Positions 7,141 to 14,208 of a stretch of 14,208 nucleotides of DNA are shown here, piece by piece. Within the stretch, counting starts at the first letter, position 1. The number at the start of each line of letters is the position of its first letter. The translations under genes and the position numbers were made by a program. A model generated the notes under the pieces. That model was not told where the DNA came from and did no database searches. It worked only from the letters and a program-made list of their open reading frames with translations. The stretch spans positions 1 through 14,208 of the forward strand of contig CAMPIH010000048.1 in assembly GCA_946886275.1 (NCBI GenBank). Direction: 5' to 3'. This DNA is from an uncultured Sphingosinicella sp. (GTDB lineage: Bacteria; Pseudomonadota; Alphaproteobacteria; Sphingomonadales; Sphingomonadaceae).

Positions 7141-7944
7141 TTACTGGATCGGCGTCAGGTTCACCGCTGCGGTCTTGCCGCGGCGGTCCACCTCGAGCTC
7201 GAACTCGATCCGGTCGCCCTCGTTGAGAGAGATCATCCCGGCCCGCTCCACCGCGGAAATGTGAACGAACGCATCGGGCTGGCCGTCATCACGGGTGATG
7301 AAGCCGAAACCCTTGGTCGCGTTGAAGAACTTGACCGTTCCGGTCGCCTTCTCGCCGGTCAGCTGGCGCTGTGGCCCGCGCTCGCGCGCGCCTCCGGCCT
7401 CGACCGGAAGCGGATCGCCCTCGATCTTGAGGTCGGTCGCCGACACGCGTCCGCCCCGGTCGACCAGGGTGAACTCGAGCGGCTGGCCCTCGGCCAGGCC
7501 CTGAAGCCCGGCCTGCTCGACCGCCGAGATGTGGACGAACACGTCCTCGCCGCCATCGTCACGGACGATGAAGCCGAAGCCCTTGTGCGCATTGAAGAAC
7601 TTAACGACGCCCTTGGCTTCGCCGACGACCTGGGGGGGCATTCCGCCGCCGCGCGGGCCGCCGAAGCCGCCACCGCCGCCGCCGCCGAAACCGCCGCCGC
7701 CGCTTCGCTGGCCGCCATAGCCACCGCCGCCGCCACCGCCGCCGCGATAGCCACCGCCACCGCCGCCGCCGCCGAAGCCGCCGCCGACGCCGAATCGGTC
7801 GCCGCCGCCGCCGCCGAAGCGATCACCGCCGCCGAAGCCGCCTCTTTCAAATCCGCCGCCGAAATCCTCACCGCCGCCGATATTGTCGCGCTTGTCTCTG
7901 CCGCGACCGCCGCGCTCGCCACGGCGCCCTCTGTCAAAACCCAT
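7141..7944 (-). CDS. Gly-rich cold-shock protein with two cold-shock domains
   Basis: This is a 267-residue nucleic-acid-binding protein. Residues 1-20 are Arg/Gly-rich and charged ([20 protein letters not shown]). Residues 21-101 are almost entirely Gly with FG, DRFGG, GYRGG and GPRGG motifs, predicted to be disordered. Two cold-shock domains follow: about 110-174 ([23 protein letters not shown]2 VFVHIS at 135-140) and about 200-264 ([25 protein letters not shown] at 226-230). Both keep the RNP1 KGFGFI aromatics, so both should bind single-stranded RNA or DNA. The start is the ATG at 7942-7944, directly preceded by an in-frame TAG, with GGAAAG 11 bases upstream. Met102, just before the first domain, is a possible internal start giving a tail-less form. 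This arrangement is known in sphingomonads. It lies 149 bases after the DUF808 stop codon on the same strand and ends at a strong terminator. Confidence 0.92.
   Translation of the reverse strand: MGFDRGRRGERGGRGRDKRDNIGGGEDFGGGFERGGFGGGDRFGGGGGDRFGVGGGFGGGGGGGGYRGGGGGGGGYGGQRSGGGGFGGGGGGGFGGPRGGGMPPQVVGEAKGVVKFFNAHKGFGFIVRDDGGEDVFVHISAVEQAGLQGLAEGQPLEFTLVDRGGRVSATDLKIEGDPLPVEAGGARERGPQRQLTGEKATGTVKFFNATKGFGFITRDDGQPDAFVHISAVERAGMISLNEGDRIEFELEVDRRGKTAAVNLTPIQ
7642..7881 (-). repeat. Low-complexity GGN triplet tract encoding the Gly-rich tail
   Basis: About 240 bp of near-uninterrupted GCC/CCG triplets on the plus strand (GGC/GGN Gly codons on the coding strand), with TTC, CGC and TAT codons at intervals. 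Such tracts are prone to slippage in multiples of three, which would change tail length without a frameshift. Confidence 0.85.
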
Positions 7945-8095
7945 CTAGTCAGTTACTTTCCAGCGCCCGAATCCCCTTTTGAAACCACCGCGCTGGGCTG
8001 AACGCGCAAGGGCTTTTGCACCGGAAAGTCGGCGCAGGGGCGACTCCATAGCGGAAAACACGGTAATGAGCGAGGCACTTTCGACTCTGCCCTGA

Positions 8096-9046
8096 TCAGT
8101 GGTTCGAAGCGCTTCCGCCGCGGTGGGCAAGGAGGTGGTGGACGGCGACGATGACGGCCCCGATCGCGAGGCCGACGAGGCCTGCGGCAAGGGCTCCGAC
8201 CAGCCACGAAACGGTCCCTTCGAGAGCGGGAACCTTGTGGCCGGCGGCCTCGGCCAGATCGTGGATGAAATGAGCGAGCCCATCCAGTCCGAACACCTCC
8301 AGGCCATGGACGATGATGCCGCCGCCGACCCAGATCATCGCTGCGATCCCGACGACCGAGAGCATCTTCATCACGATCGGCATGGCGTGAACCAGGCCGC
8401 GGCCAAGGGCGCGTGGGCCGCTGGCGCGGCGCTCGGCGAGATGAAGGCCGACATCGTCCATCTTCACGATCAGTCCGACCACGCCGTAGACGCCCAGGGT
8501 GATCGCGATGGCGACGACCGCGAGGATCGCCGCCCTCGCCACGAAGGCCTCGCTGGCGACTTCGGCGAGGGCGATCGCCATGATCTCGGCGGAGAGGATG
8601 AAATCGGTGCGAATCGCGCCGGCGACCATCTTTCGCTCATGCTCGACGCTGTTGAGCTCGGCCGCGACCTCGGCGAGGCTTTCCTCTCTCTCGGCGACCG
8701 CTTCCCAGACCTTCTCGGCGCCTTCGTAGCAGAGATAGGCGCCGCCGATCATCAACAAGGGGGTGATCGCCCAGGGCAGGAGGGCGCTGAGCGCGAGCGC
8801 CACCGGAAGGATGACGAGCAGCTTGTTGCGGAGCGAACCCTTCGCGATTCGCCAGATGATCGGAAGCTCGCGGTCCGGAGTGAAGCCGGTGACGTAGCGC
8901 GGGGTGACGGCGGTATCGTCGACGACCACGCCGGCCGCCTTCGCTCCCGCCCTGCCGGCGGCGGCGCCGATATCGTCGATCGAGGCGGCGGTCAGCTTGG
9001 CGATGGCGGCGACGTCGTCGAGGAGGGCGGCGAGACCACCGGGCAT
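8096..9046 (-). CDS. DUF808 family (YedI-like) inner-membrane protein
   Basis: This is a 316-residue integral membrane protein. It opens with GGLAALLDDVAAIAKLTAAS and continues KAAGVVVDDTAVTP, DRELPIIWRIAKGSLRNKL and LPWAITPLLMIGGAYLCYEG, the DUF808 hallmarks, then VAGAIRTDFILSAEIM. Predicted membrane helices lie around 77-103, 172-194, 225-246 and 282-304, and the acidic TDFILSAEIM segment is the most conserved. The C-terminus is His-rich (AVHHLLAHRG). The start is the ATG at 9044-9046 because AGGAAAG (complement of 9054-9060) sits 7 bases upstream. An in-frame ATG 26 codons earlier (9124) adds a stretch not found in the family. The biochemical role of DUF808 proteins is not established. The gene diverges from the rnd-lpt cluster and precedes the cold-shock gene on the same strand. 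Confidence 0.88.
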   Translation of the reverse strand: MPGGLAALLDDVAAIAKLTAASIDDIGAAAGRAGAKAAGVVVDDTAVTPRYVTGFTPDRELPIIWRIAKGSLRNKLLVILPVALALSALLPWAITPLLMIGGAYLCYEGAEKVWEAVAEREESLAEVAAELNSVEHERKMVAGAIRTDFILSAEIMAIALAEVASEAFVARAAILAVVAIAITLGVYGVVGLIVKMDDVGLHLAERRASGPRALGRGLVHAMPIVMKMLSVVGIAAMIWVGGGIIVHGLEVFGLDGLAHFIHDLAEAAGHKVPALEGTVSWLVGALAAGLVGLAIGAVIVAVHHLLAHRGGSASNH

Positions 9047-9053
9047 GAGGGCG

Positions 9054-9060
9054 CTTTCCT
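9054..9060 (-). promoter_or_regulatory. Ribosome binding site that sets the DUF808 start
   Basis: On the minus strand AGGAAAG ends 7 bases before the ATG at 9044-9046, which supports that start over the upstream in-frame ATG at 9124. Confidence 0.7.
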
Positions 9061-9123
9061 GTTTTTCGACCGGCCTTGTGAGGATGTCGGCGGCGCGGAT
9101 CAAGTGCGGTTGCGCTTCCTTCA

Positions 9124-9151
9124 TTGAGCCGAAAGGGGCTTTCGCCTATCT
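9124..9151 (+). promoter_or_regulatory. Candidate promoter of the rnd-lptC-lptA unit, with a dyad in its spacer
   Basis: TTGAGC (9124-9129) is followed after 16 bases by CTATCT (9146-9151). A perfect 6-bp inverted repeat, CGAAAG (9130-9135) and CTTTCG (9139-9144) with a GGG centre, fills the spacer and could be an operator. The predicted start site falls at or within a few bases of the ATG at 9161. Confidence 0.45.
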
Positions 9152-9160
9152 CCGCAGCGC

Positions 9161-9778
9161 ATGAGCGTATTTTTCCATGAAGAGGACCTTCCGCAAGGCG
9201 TGCTTGGTCCGGGCCCGGTCGCCGTCGATACCGAGACGATGGGCCTTCAGCTCGCTCGGGACCGGCTTTGCGTCGTCCAGATTTCCGACGGAAGCGGCGA
9301 CGAGCATCTCGTCAGGTTCCGTGCCGGAAGCCCTTACGACGCGCCGAATCTGAAATCGGTGCTCGCCGATCCGCAGCGGCTGAAGCTCTACCATTTCGCC
9401 CGCTTCGATCTGGCGTCGATCCACGCCTATCTCGGGGTGATCGCTGCGCCCGTCTATTGCACGAAGACGGCGTCGCGGCTGATCCGCACCTATACCGACC
9501 GGCACGGGCTCAAGGACCTGGTGAAGGAGCTTCTGAGCCTGGAAATCTCCAAACAGCAGCAGCAGACCGACTGGGGAGCCCCCGAGCTGTCCGATCCGCA
9601 GAAGGATTATGCTGCCTCCGACGTCCGCTATCTCCACGCCCTGAAGGAGAAGCTGGACGAAAGGCTGGTGCGCGAGAACCGAATGGGCCTTGCCCAAGCC
9701 TGTTTCGACTTCCTTCCGCATCGGGCCCTGCTCGATCTGGCCGGATGGGCGGAACAGGACATTTTCGCGCATGTCTGA
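9161..9778 (+). CDS. rnd: Ribonuclease D-like 3'-5' exonuclease (catalytic domain only)
   Basis: This is a 205-residue DEDDy-type exonuclease. The four acidic residues and the tyrosine are all present: Asp23 and Glu25 in VAVDTETMGL, Asp83 in YHFARFDLASI, and Tyr150 with Asp154 in DYAASDVRYLH. The family trims the 3' ends of tRNA and other RNAs. At about 205 residues it lacks the C-terminal HRDC domains of E. coli RNase D (about 375 residues); such short forms are usual in alphaproteobacteria upstream of lptC. No Shine-Dalgarno motif precedes the ATG. The last 8 bases overlap the start of lptC (ATGTCTGA), so the two are translationally coupled. A slightly different substrate range from classical RNase D is possible. 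Confidence 0.9.
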   Translation: MSVFFHEEDLPQGVLGPGPVAVDTETMGLQLARDRLCVVQISDGSGDEHLVRFRAGSPYDAPNLKSVLADPQRLKLYHFARFDLASIHAYLGVIAAPVYCTKTASRLIRTYTDRHGLKDLVKELLSLEISKQQQQTDWGAPELSDPQKDYAASDVRYLHALKEKLDERLVRENRMGLAQACFDFLPHRALLDLAGWAEQDIFAHV

Positions 9779-10409
9779 GCTCGCCGAGCGCGAACGGATT
9801 GTAAAGCGCGGCTGGGCCGCCCCCGGCGGTTTCCACGACCATTTCATCCGCGCCCTGAAGATCGCGATGCCGGCGCTGATCGGCGTCGTCCTGGCCTTTC
9901 TCGCTTTCGCGCCGCTCGAGGAGAAGCAGGAGGTCAGCTTCGTCCTCGACAAGAACAAGGTCGAGCAGGCGGAGGAAAGAATGAGGGTCCAGTCCGCCCA
10001 GTATCGCGGCCAGGACAGTCTCGGCCGGCCGTTCATCCTCAATGCGCGATCGGCGCTTCAGATGAGCTCGGCCGATCCGGTCGTGCAGATCCGCGACATG
10101 AGCGCGCAGATCCAGCTCGACAGCGGGCCGGCGCGTCTGCGGGCGCTCAATGCCCGCTACAATCTGCAAAGCGACAAGGTCGACGTGATCGGGCCGATCC
10201 TCCTCACTGCGGCGGACGGTTATCGGCTCGCGACCCGCGACGTCCGGGTCGACCTTCGAAGCCAGACGCTGAAGAGCCGGGGCGCCGTCGAAGGGCGGAT
10301 GCCGCTCGGCCAGTTCACCGCCTCGAGCCTCGAGGCGGATCTCCGCCAGCGGCGAGTCGTCCTCAGCGGCCGCGCCCGCTTGCATATCGAGCAGAACGCC
10401 CTCAGATGA
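9771..10409 (+). CDS. lptC: LPS export ABC transporter periplasmic protein LptC
   Basis: This is a 212-residue bitopic protein. Residues 1-28 are cytoplasmic and basic, residues about 29-49 are one hydrophobic helix (IAMPALIGVVLAFLAFAPL), and the rest is a periplasmic beta-jellyroll. LptC sits on the LptB2FG transporter and passes lipopolysaccharide from it to LptA. Visible family features include FVLDKNKVEQAEERMRVQSAQY, the GRPFILNARSA region and the C-terminal SLEADLRQRRVVLSGRARLHI. Sequence conservation in LptC is low, so identification leans on topology and on position directly before lptA and lptB. The start is ATG at 9771, overlapping the end of rnd. An earlier in-frame ATG at 9690 lies wholly inside rnd and would put a foreign N-terminus ahead. 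The gene ends in an ATGA overlap with lptA. Confidence 0.88.
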   Translation: MSELAERERIVKRGWAAPGGFHDHFIRALKIAMPALIGVVLAFLAFAPLEEKQEVSFVLDKNKVEQAEERMRVQSAQYRGQDSLGRPFILNARSALQMSSADPVVQIRDMSAQIQLDSGPARLRALNARYNLQSDKVDVIGPILLTAADGYRLATRDVRVDLRSQTLKSRGAVEGRMPLGQFTASSLEADLRQRRVVLSGRARLHIEQNALR

Positions 10410-10960
10410 GCCGGATGAGGCCTTTCCTTGCAGCGCTCGCGATCCCCGCCGTGGCGGCGGCGATTCTGGCGGTGTCCCCGGTTTCGGGACAGGAAGCGGG
10501 ATCGGCGCTCAAGGGCCATGACACCGATGCGCCGGTCGACGTCGCCGCCGACCGGATCGAGGTCCAGGATCGCGCCGACCGGGCGATCTTCTCCGGCAAT
10601 GTCGACGTCCGACAGGGCGATCTGAGGCTCGAATCGGAGCGGCTCACCGTCGCTTATTCAAGCACCGGCGGGATCGAGATCCGGCGGCTCGAGGCCTCGG
10701 GGGGCGTGACCCTGCGGAGCCCGTCCGAAACGGCGCAGAGCCAGTTCGCCATCTACGATCTGGACGAGCGGCTGGTGACGATGATCGGCGGAGTGACGCT
10801 GACCCGCGGCGCCTCCCATGTCGAAGGCGGCCGGCTCGTCCTCGATCTCGATACCGGCCGGGCGGTGATGGACGGCGGCGCCGCCGGCGCTCCAGGCACC
10901 CAGGAGACCGGCGGCAGGGTGACCGGCCGTTTCACCGTGCCGCGGCGCCCGAACGGCTGA
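10406..10960 (+). CDS. lptA: LPS transport periplasmic bridge protein LptA (OstA-like)
   Basis: This 184-residue protein has an N-terminal Sec signal peptide (MSRMRPFLAALAIPAVAAAILAVSPVSG, cleavage near residue 28). A single OstA-type domain follows: DAPVDVAADRIEVQDRADRAIFSGNVDV, QGDLRLESERLTVAY, then IRRLEASGGVTLRS and YDLDERLVTMIGGVTLTRG. LptA monomers stack to form the periplasmic bridge that carries lipopolysaccharide from LptC to LptD in the outer membrane. The order of repeats and the length (E. coli LptA has 185 residues) agree well. It begins with ATGA overlapping the lptC stop, with no intergenic space. The C-terminus (PRRPNG) is short and basic. About 100 bases with two inverted repeats separate it from lptB. 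Confidence 0.9.
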   Translation: MSRMRPFLAALAIPAVAAAILAVSPVSGQEAGSALKGHDTDAPVDVAADRIEVQDRADRAIFSGNVDVRQGDLRLESERLTVAYSSTGGIEIRRLEASGGVTLRSPSETAQSQFAIYDLDERLVTMIGGVTLTRGASHVEGGRLVLDLDTGRAVMDGGAAGAPGTQETGGRVTGRFTVPRRPNG

Positions 10961-10997
10961 TCTCGCGCGCGTTCCTTTCCCACCCCATTTTCGGCAT

Positions 10998-11010
10998 GCA
11001 AGAGTCTTGC
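10998..11010. promoter_or_regulatory. 13-bp palindrome centred on a GANTC site
   Basis: GCAAGA (10998-11003) and TCTTGC (11005-11010) are perfect inverted arms around one G. The centre is GAGTC (11002-11006), a target of the CcrM-type adenine methylase in alphaproteobacteria. It lies between lptA and lptB just upstream of the proposed lptB promoter. It could be a methylation-sensitive protein site or a small RNA hairpin. Confidence 0.4.
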
Positions 11011-11011
11011 C

Positions 11012-11042
11012 GGTTGAGCGATCCAACCCAATCGCCTAGTTA
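11012..11042 (+). promoter_or_regulatory. Candidate lptB-rpoN promoter with dyad over the -35
   Basis: TTGAGC (11014-11019) and TAGTTA (11037-11042) are separated by 17 bases. A second inverted repeat, GGTTG (11012-11016) and CAACC (11024-11028), covers the -35 hexamer. Transcription would begin near 11049, about 13 bases before the lptB ATG. No T-run follows the dyad, so it is not an intrinsic terminator. Confidence 0.45.
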
Positions 11043-11061
11043 GGGCAAGGGGATAGCAGGC

Positions 11062-11841
11062 ATGAACGAGACGCTTTCCATCGAACGGCCAACTGCCGAC
11101 GCGGCGCTCGGCGATATTTCGCGCGGCCTTTCCATCGTTTCGATCGCCAAGTCCTATGACAAGAAGGCGGTGCTGACGGATGTCTCGCTCGGAGTAGACC
11201 GCGGCGAAGTGGTCGGCCTGCTCGGGCCGAACGGGGCCGGCAAGACGACCTGCTTCTATTCGGTCATGGGGCTGGTGAAGCCGGACAGCGGCCGGATCCT
11301 GCTCGACGGCGAGGACATTACCGGCCTGCCGATGTACCGCCGCGCCATCCTGGGTCTCGGCTATCTTCCGCAGGAAACCTCGATCTTCCGCGGCCTTTCG
11401 GTTTCCCAGAACATCATGGCGGTTCTCGAAGTCGCCGAGCCGGACAAGGTGGCGCGGCGCGAACGGCTCGAGCAGCTGCTCGGCGAATTCCATCTCGGCC
11501 ATTTGCGCGATGCCCCGGCCATGGCGCTTTCGGGCGGCGAGCGACGGCGCTGCGAGATTGCCAGGGCGCTTGCCGCCAATCCCTCGATCATGCTCCTCGA
11601 CGAGCCGTTCGCCGGGATCGACCCGATTTCCATCCAGGACATTCGCGACCTGATCGGCGAATTGAAGAAGCGCGACATCGGCGTGCTCATCACCGATCAC
11701 AATGTTCGCGAGACGCTCGACATCGTCGATCGCGCCTGCATCATCTATGGCGGCCAGGTGCTGTTCGCCGGCAGCCCGGAAGATTTGGTCCGCGACCCGA
11801 ACGTCCGCCGCCTCTATCTGGGCGAGAGCTTCGAGCTGTAG
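11062..11841 (+). CDS. lptB: LPS export ABC transporter ATP-binding protein LptB
   Basis: This is a 259-residue ABC ATPase; the LptB dimer powers extraction of lipopolysaccharide from the inner membrane through LptF and LptG. All nucleotide-binding elements are intact: Walker A GPNGAGKT (55-62), the Q-loop YLPQETSIFRGLSV (Gln104), signature LSGGERRR (156-163), Walker B IMLLDEPFAGID with Asp180 and Glu181, and the switch His213 in TDHNVRETL. The wording GLGYLPQETSIFRGLSVSQNI and LYLGESFEL at the C-terminus are typical of LptB rather than of the related amino-acid transporter ATPases. An N-terminal extension of about 22 residues precedes the conserved core. AGGGGA (11048-11053) serves as ribosome binding site. 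It follows lptA by 101 bases and precedes rpoN by 55, so it may be transcribed both by read-through and from its own promoter. Confidence 0.95.
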   Translation: MNETLSIERPTADAALGDISRGLSIVSIAKSYDKKAVLTDVSLGVDRGEVVGLLGPNGAGKTTCFYSVMGLVKPDSGRILLDGEDITGLPMYRRAILGLGYLPQETSIFRGLSVSQNIMAVLEVAEPDKVARRERLEQLLGEFHLGHLRDAPAMALSGGERRRCEIARALAANPSIMLLDEPFAGIDPISIQDIRDLIGELKKRDIGVLITDHNVRETLDIVDRACIIYGGQVLFAGSPEDLVRDPNVRRLYLGESFEL

Positions 11842-11896
11842 GGATGGCCGGCCGCCGTGACCATGGCTGGCTTCGTTTCCGTGGAGCGGCAGGCTG

Positions 11897-13405
<1,509 letters not shown>

Positions 13406-13450
13406 TCGCCGCAAAGGCAACCGGAAGCGCGTCCGTCCGTTCACCGCGGC

Positions 13451-13456
13451 AAGGAG
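13451..13456 (+). promoter_or_regulatory. Strong ribosome binding site of the 46-residue gene
   Basis: AAGGAG ends 6 bases before the ATG at 13463. It is among the best Shine-Dalgarno matches in the window and is the main evidence that the short frame is translated. Confidence 0.8.
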
Positions 13457-13462
13457 ACGGAC

Positions 13463-13603
13463 ATGAGCAGCGACAAGAAGAAGGGCGATTTCGACCAGTG
13501 GAAGCGCGAGGACGTCGGCGGCGACAAGAAGAGCCACGCCAAGGGCGAGTCCGACAGCCGAACCGCGCACAAGGAGAATGCGGGCCACGGCGGCCACAAG
13601 TAG
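13463..13603 (+). CDS. Small, highly hydrophilic 46-residue protein of unknown function
   Basis: A complete frame from ATG at 13463 to TAG at 13603 encodes 46 residues. By count it has 9 Lys, 2 Arg, 6 Asp, 3 Glu, 4 His and 7 Gly, and only three larger hydrophobics (Phe10, Trp13, Val18). There is no Leu, Ile, Pro, Cys or Tyr. The start is MSSDKKKGDFDQWKREDVGG and the end is NAGHGGHK. It should be soluble and disordered, with no signal peptide or membrane segment. A near-perfect ribosome binding site (13451) supports translation. The composition, about 15% Gly and extremely polar, resembles hydrophilin or stress-protective small proteins, but I recognise no named family. It lies 57 bases after rpoN and 115 before sucC on the same strand. 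It may be transcribed with rpoN or from its own unseen promoter. Confidence 0.72.
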   Translation: MSSDKKKGDFDQWKREDVGGDKKSHAKGESDSRTAHKENAGHGGHK

Positions 13604-13704
13604 GACTCGATGCCAACTCATCGGGACCGACGAGCGACGCCGATCCTGGGCTGAAAGCGGCCCGCGGCGACGCGATCACGGGCTTCCAATTGAGCGGGAC
13701 AGGC

Positions 13705-13710
13705 TCTAGT
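13705..13710 (+). promoter_or_regulatory. Candidate -10 element just upstream of sucC
   Basis: TCTAGT at 13705-13710 ends 8 bases before the sucC ATG. Transcription from it would begin at or next to the ATG, and no Shine-Dalgarno motif lies in the preceding 15 bases. No good -35 is visible 16-18 bases upstream, so this call is weak. Confidence 0.25.
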
Positions 13711-13718
13711 CGCGGCCC

Positions 13719-14208
13719 ATGAACATCCACGAATATCAGGCCAAGGAATTGCTGGCCAAATTCGGCGTGCCGGTGCCGGCAGGCCATGCCGCAATGAGCG
13801 TCGAGGAAGCCGCAGCCGCGGCTGCGAAGCTTCCGGGACCGCTCTATGTCGTCAAGGCGCAGATCCATGCCGGCGGTCGCGGCAAGGGCAGGTTCAAGGA
13901 ATTGGGGCCGGACTCGAAGGGTGGCGTCAGGCTCGCCCGCTCCGTCGAGGAGGTGTGCGCCAATGCCGAGGAGATGCTCGGCAAGACGCTCGTGACGATC
14001 CAGACCGGAGCCTCGGGCAAGCAGGTCAACCGCCTCTACGTCACCGACGGGGTCGACATCGCCCGCGAATTCTACCTCGCCTATCTCGTCGATCGCCAGT
14101 CCGGACGGATCGCCATCGTCGCCTCGACCGAGGGCGGAATGGACATCGAGGCGGTCGCCCACGACACGCCCGAGAAGATCCACACCATCACCATCGATCC
14201 GGCGACCG
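13719..14208 (+). CDS. sucC: Succinyl-CoA synthetase (ADP-forming) beta subunit, 5' part
   Basis: The frame opens at ATG 13719 and runs off the right edge after 163 codons; the full protein is about 400 residues. It begins [20 protein letters not shown], the standard SucC N-terminus. It continues with the ATP-grasp residues [20 protein letters not shown] (Lys and Arg contacts to ATP in the Gly-rich loop), [36 protein letters not shown] and [15 protein letters not shown]. The enzyme interconverts succinyl-CoA plus ADP and phosphate with succinate, CoA and ATP in the TCA cycle, as an alpha-beta complex with SucD. SucD normally follows, outside the window. There is no Shine-Dalgarno motif before the ATG. 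Identification is secure despite the truncation by the window edge. Confidence 0.95.
   Translation, partial: MNIHEYQAKELLAKFGVPVPAGHAAMSVEEAAAAAAKLPGPLYVVKAQIHAGGRGKGRFKELGPDSKGGVRLARSVEEVCANAEEMLGKTLVTIQTGASGKQVNRLYVTDGVDIAREFYLAYLVDRQSGRIAIVASTEGGMDIEAVAHDTPEKIHTITIDPAT

Noticed and set aside
7261..8001. Ala-rich open frame on the plus strand across the cold-shock gene
   Set aside because: It is the complement of the Gly codon tract (GCC repeats read as Ala). The minus-strand protein has two complete cold-shock domains.
7945..8095. Search for a structured cold-shock 5' leader or thermosensor
   Set aside because: Only short 4-bp arms such as GCAA/TTGC were found by eye; there is no convincing cold-box or thermosensor fold. 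RNA structure calculation would be needed.
9047..9124. Upstream start for DUF808 at 9124
   Set aside because: The extra 26 residues do not match the family, and AGGAAAG is correctly placed for the ATG at 9046.
9690..9770. Earlier ATG for lptC at 9690
   Set aside because: The added residues lie entirely inside rnd coding sequence and have no LptC character. The ATG at 9771 gives the normal short cytoplasmic N-terminus.

Overview
The window is about 14.2 kb of GC-rich chromosomal DNA. It looks like an alphaproteobacterium of the order Sphingomonadales (Sphingomonas-like). This rests on protein style and gene content: a long CarD regulator, a Gly-rich protein with two cold-shock domains, a DUF1489 protein, the alphaproteobacterial order rnd-lptC-lptA-lptB-rpoN, and scattered GANTC sites. 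The assignment comes from recognition by eye, with no database search. I see no transposase, integrase, phage gene, CRISPR array, tRNA or rRNA. No intergenic gap exceeds 300 bases.

Layout, left to right. (1) 5-538 (+): carD, followed by a strong intrinsic terminator. (2) 644-2127 (+): a tandem pair of secreted DUF2807 (head GIN) proteins, the first a predicted lipoprotein, behind a promoter embedded in an AT-rich dyad. (3) 2113-3969 (-): magnesium transporter mgtE followed by a DUF1489 gene; the DUF1489 gene overlaps the second DUF2807 gene tail to tail. (4) 4143-5359 (+): a cyclophilin-type peptidyl-prolyl isomerase translationally coupled to a short-chain dehydrogenase through a GTGA overlap. 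(5) 5454-7049 (+): an ATP-dependent DNA ligase of the bacterial damage-response type, without its usual partner genes beside it. A hairpin follows that works best as the terminator of the opposing gene. (6) 7141-9046 (-): a DUF808 membrane protein, then the Gly-rich double cold-shock-domain protein. (7) 9161-13405 (+): RNase D-like exonuclease, lptC, lptA, lptB and rpoN. The first three overlap; lptB probably also has its own promoter. (8) 13463-13603 (+): a 46-residue, very hydrophilic small protein with an excellent ribosome binding site. (9) 13719 to the right edge (+): the 5' part of sucC.

How they fit together. LptC, LptA and LptB form the inner-membrane and periplasmic part of the lipopolysaccharide export machine. 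RpoN directs sigma-54 transcription, CarD stabilises RNA polymerase at promoters, and MgtE imports Mg2+. SucC belongs to the TCA cycle. Most of the window is ordinary core genome, and I found no convincing new multi-gene system. The parts most worth a second look are the two DUF2807 proteins with the same seven-rung spacing and C-terminal Cys pair, the unannotated small hydrophilic protein, the Gly/Phe/Arg-rich disordered tail on the cold-shock protein, dyads at three promoters, and two genes (rnd, sucC) that look leaderless.
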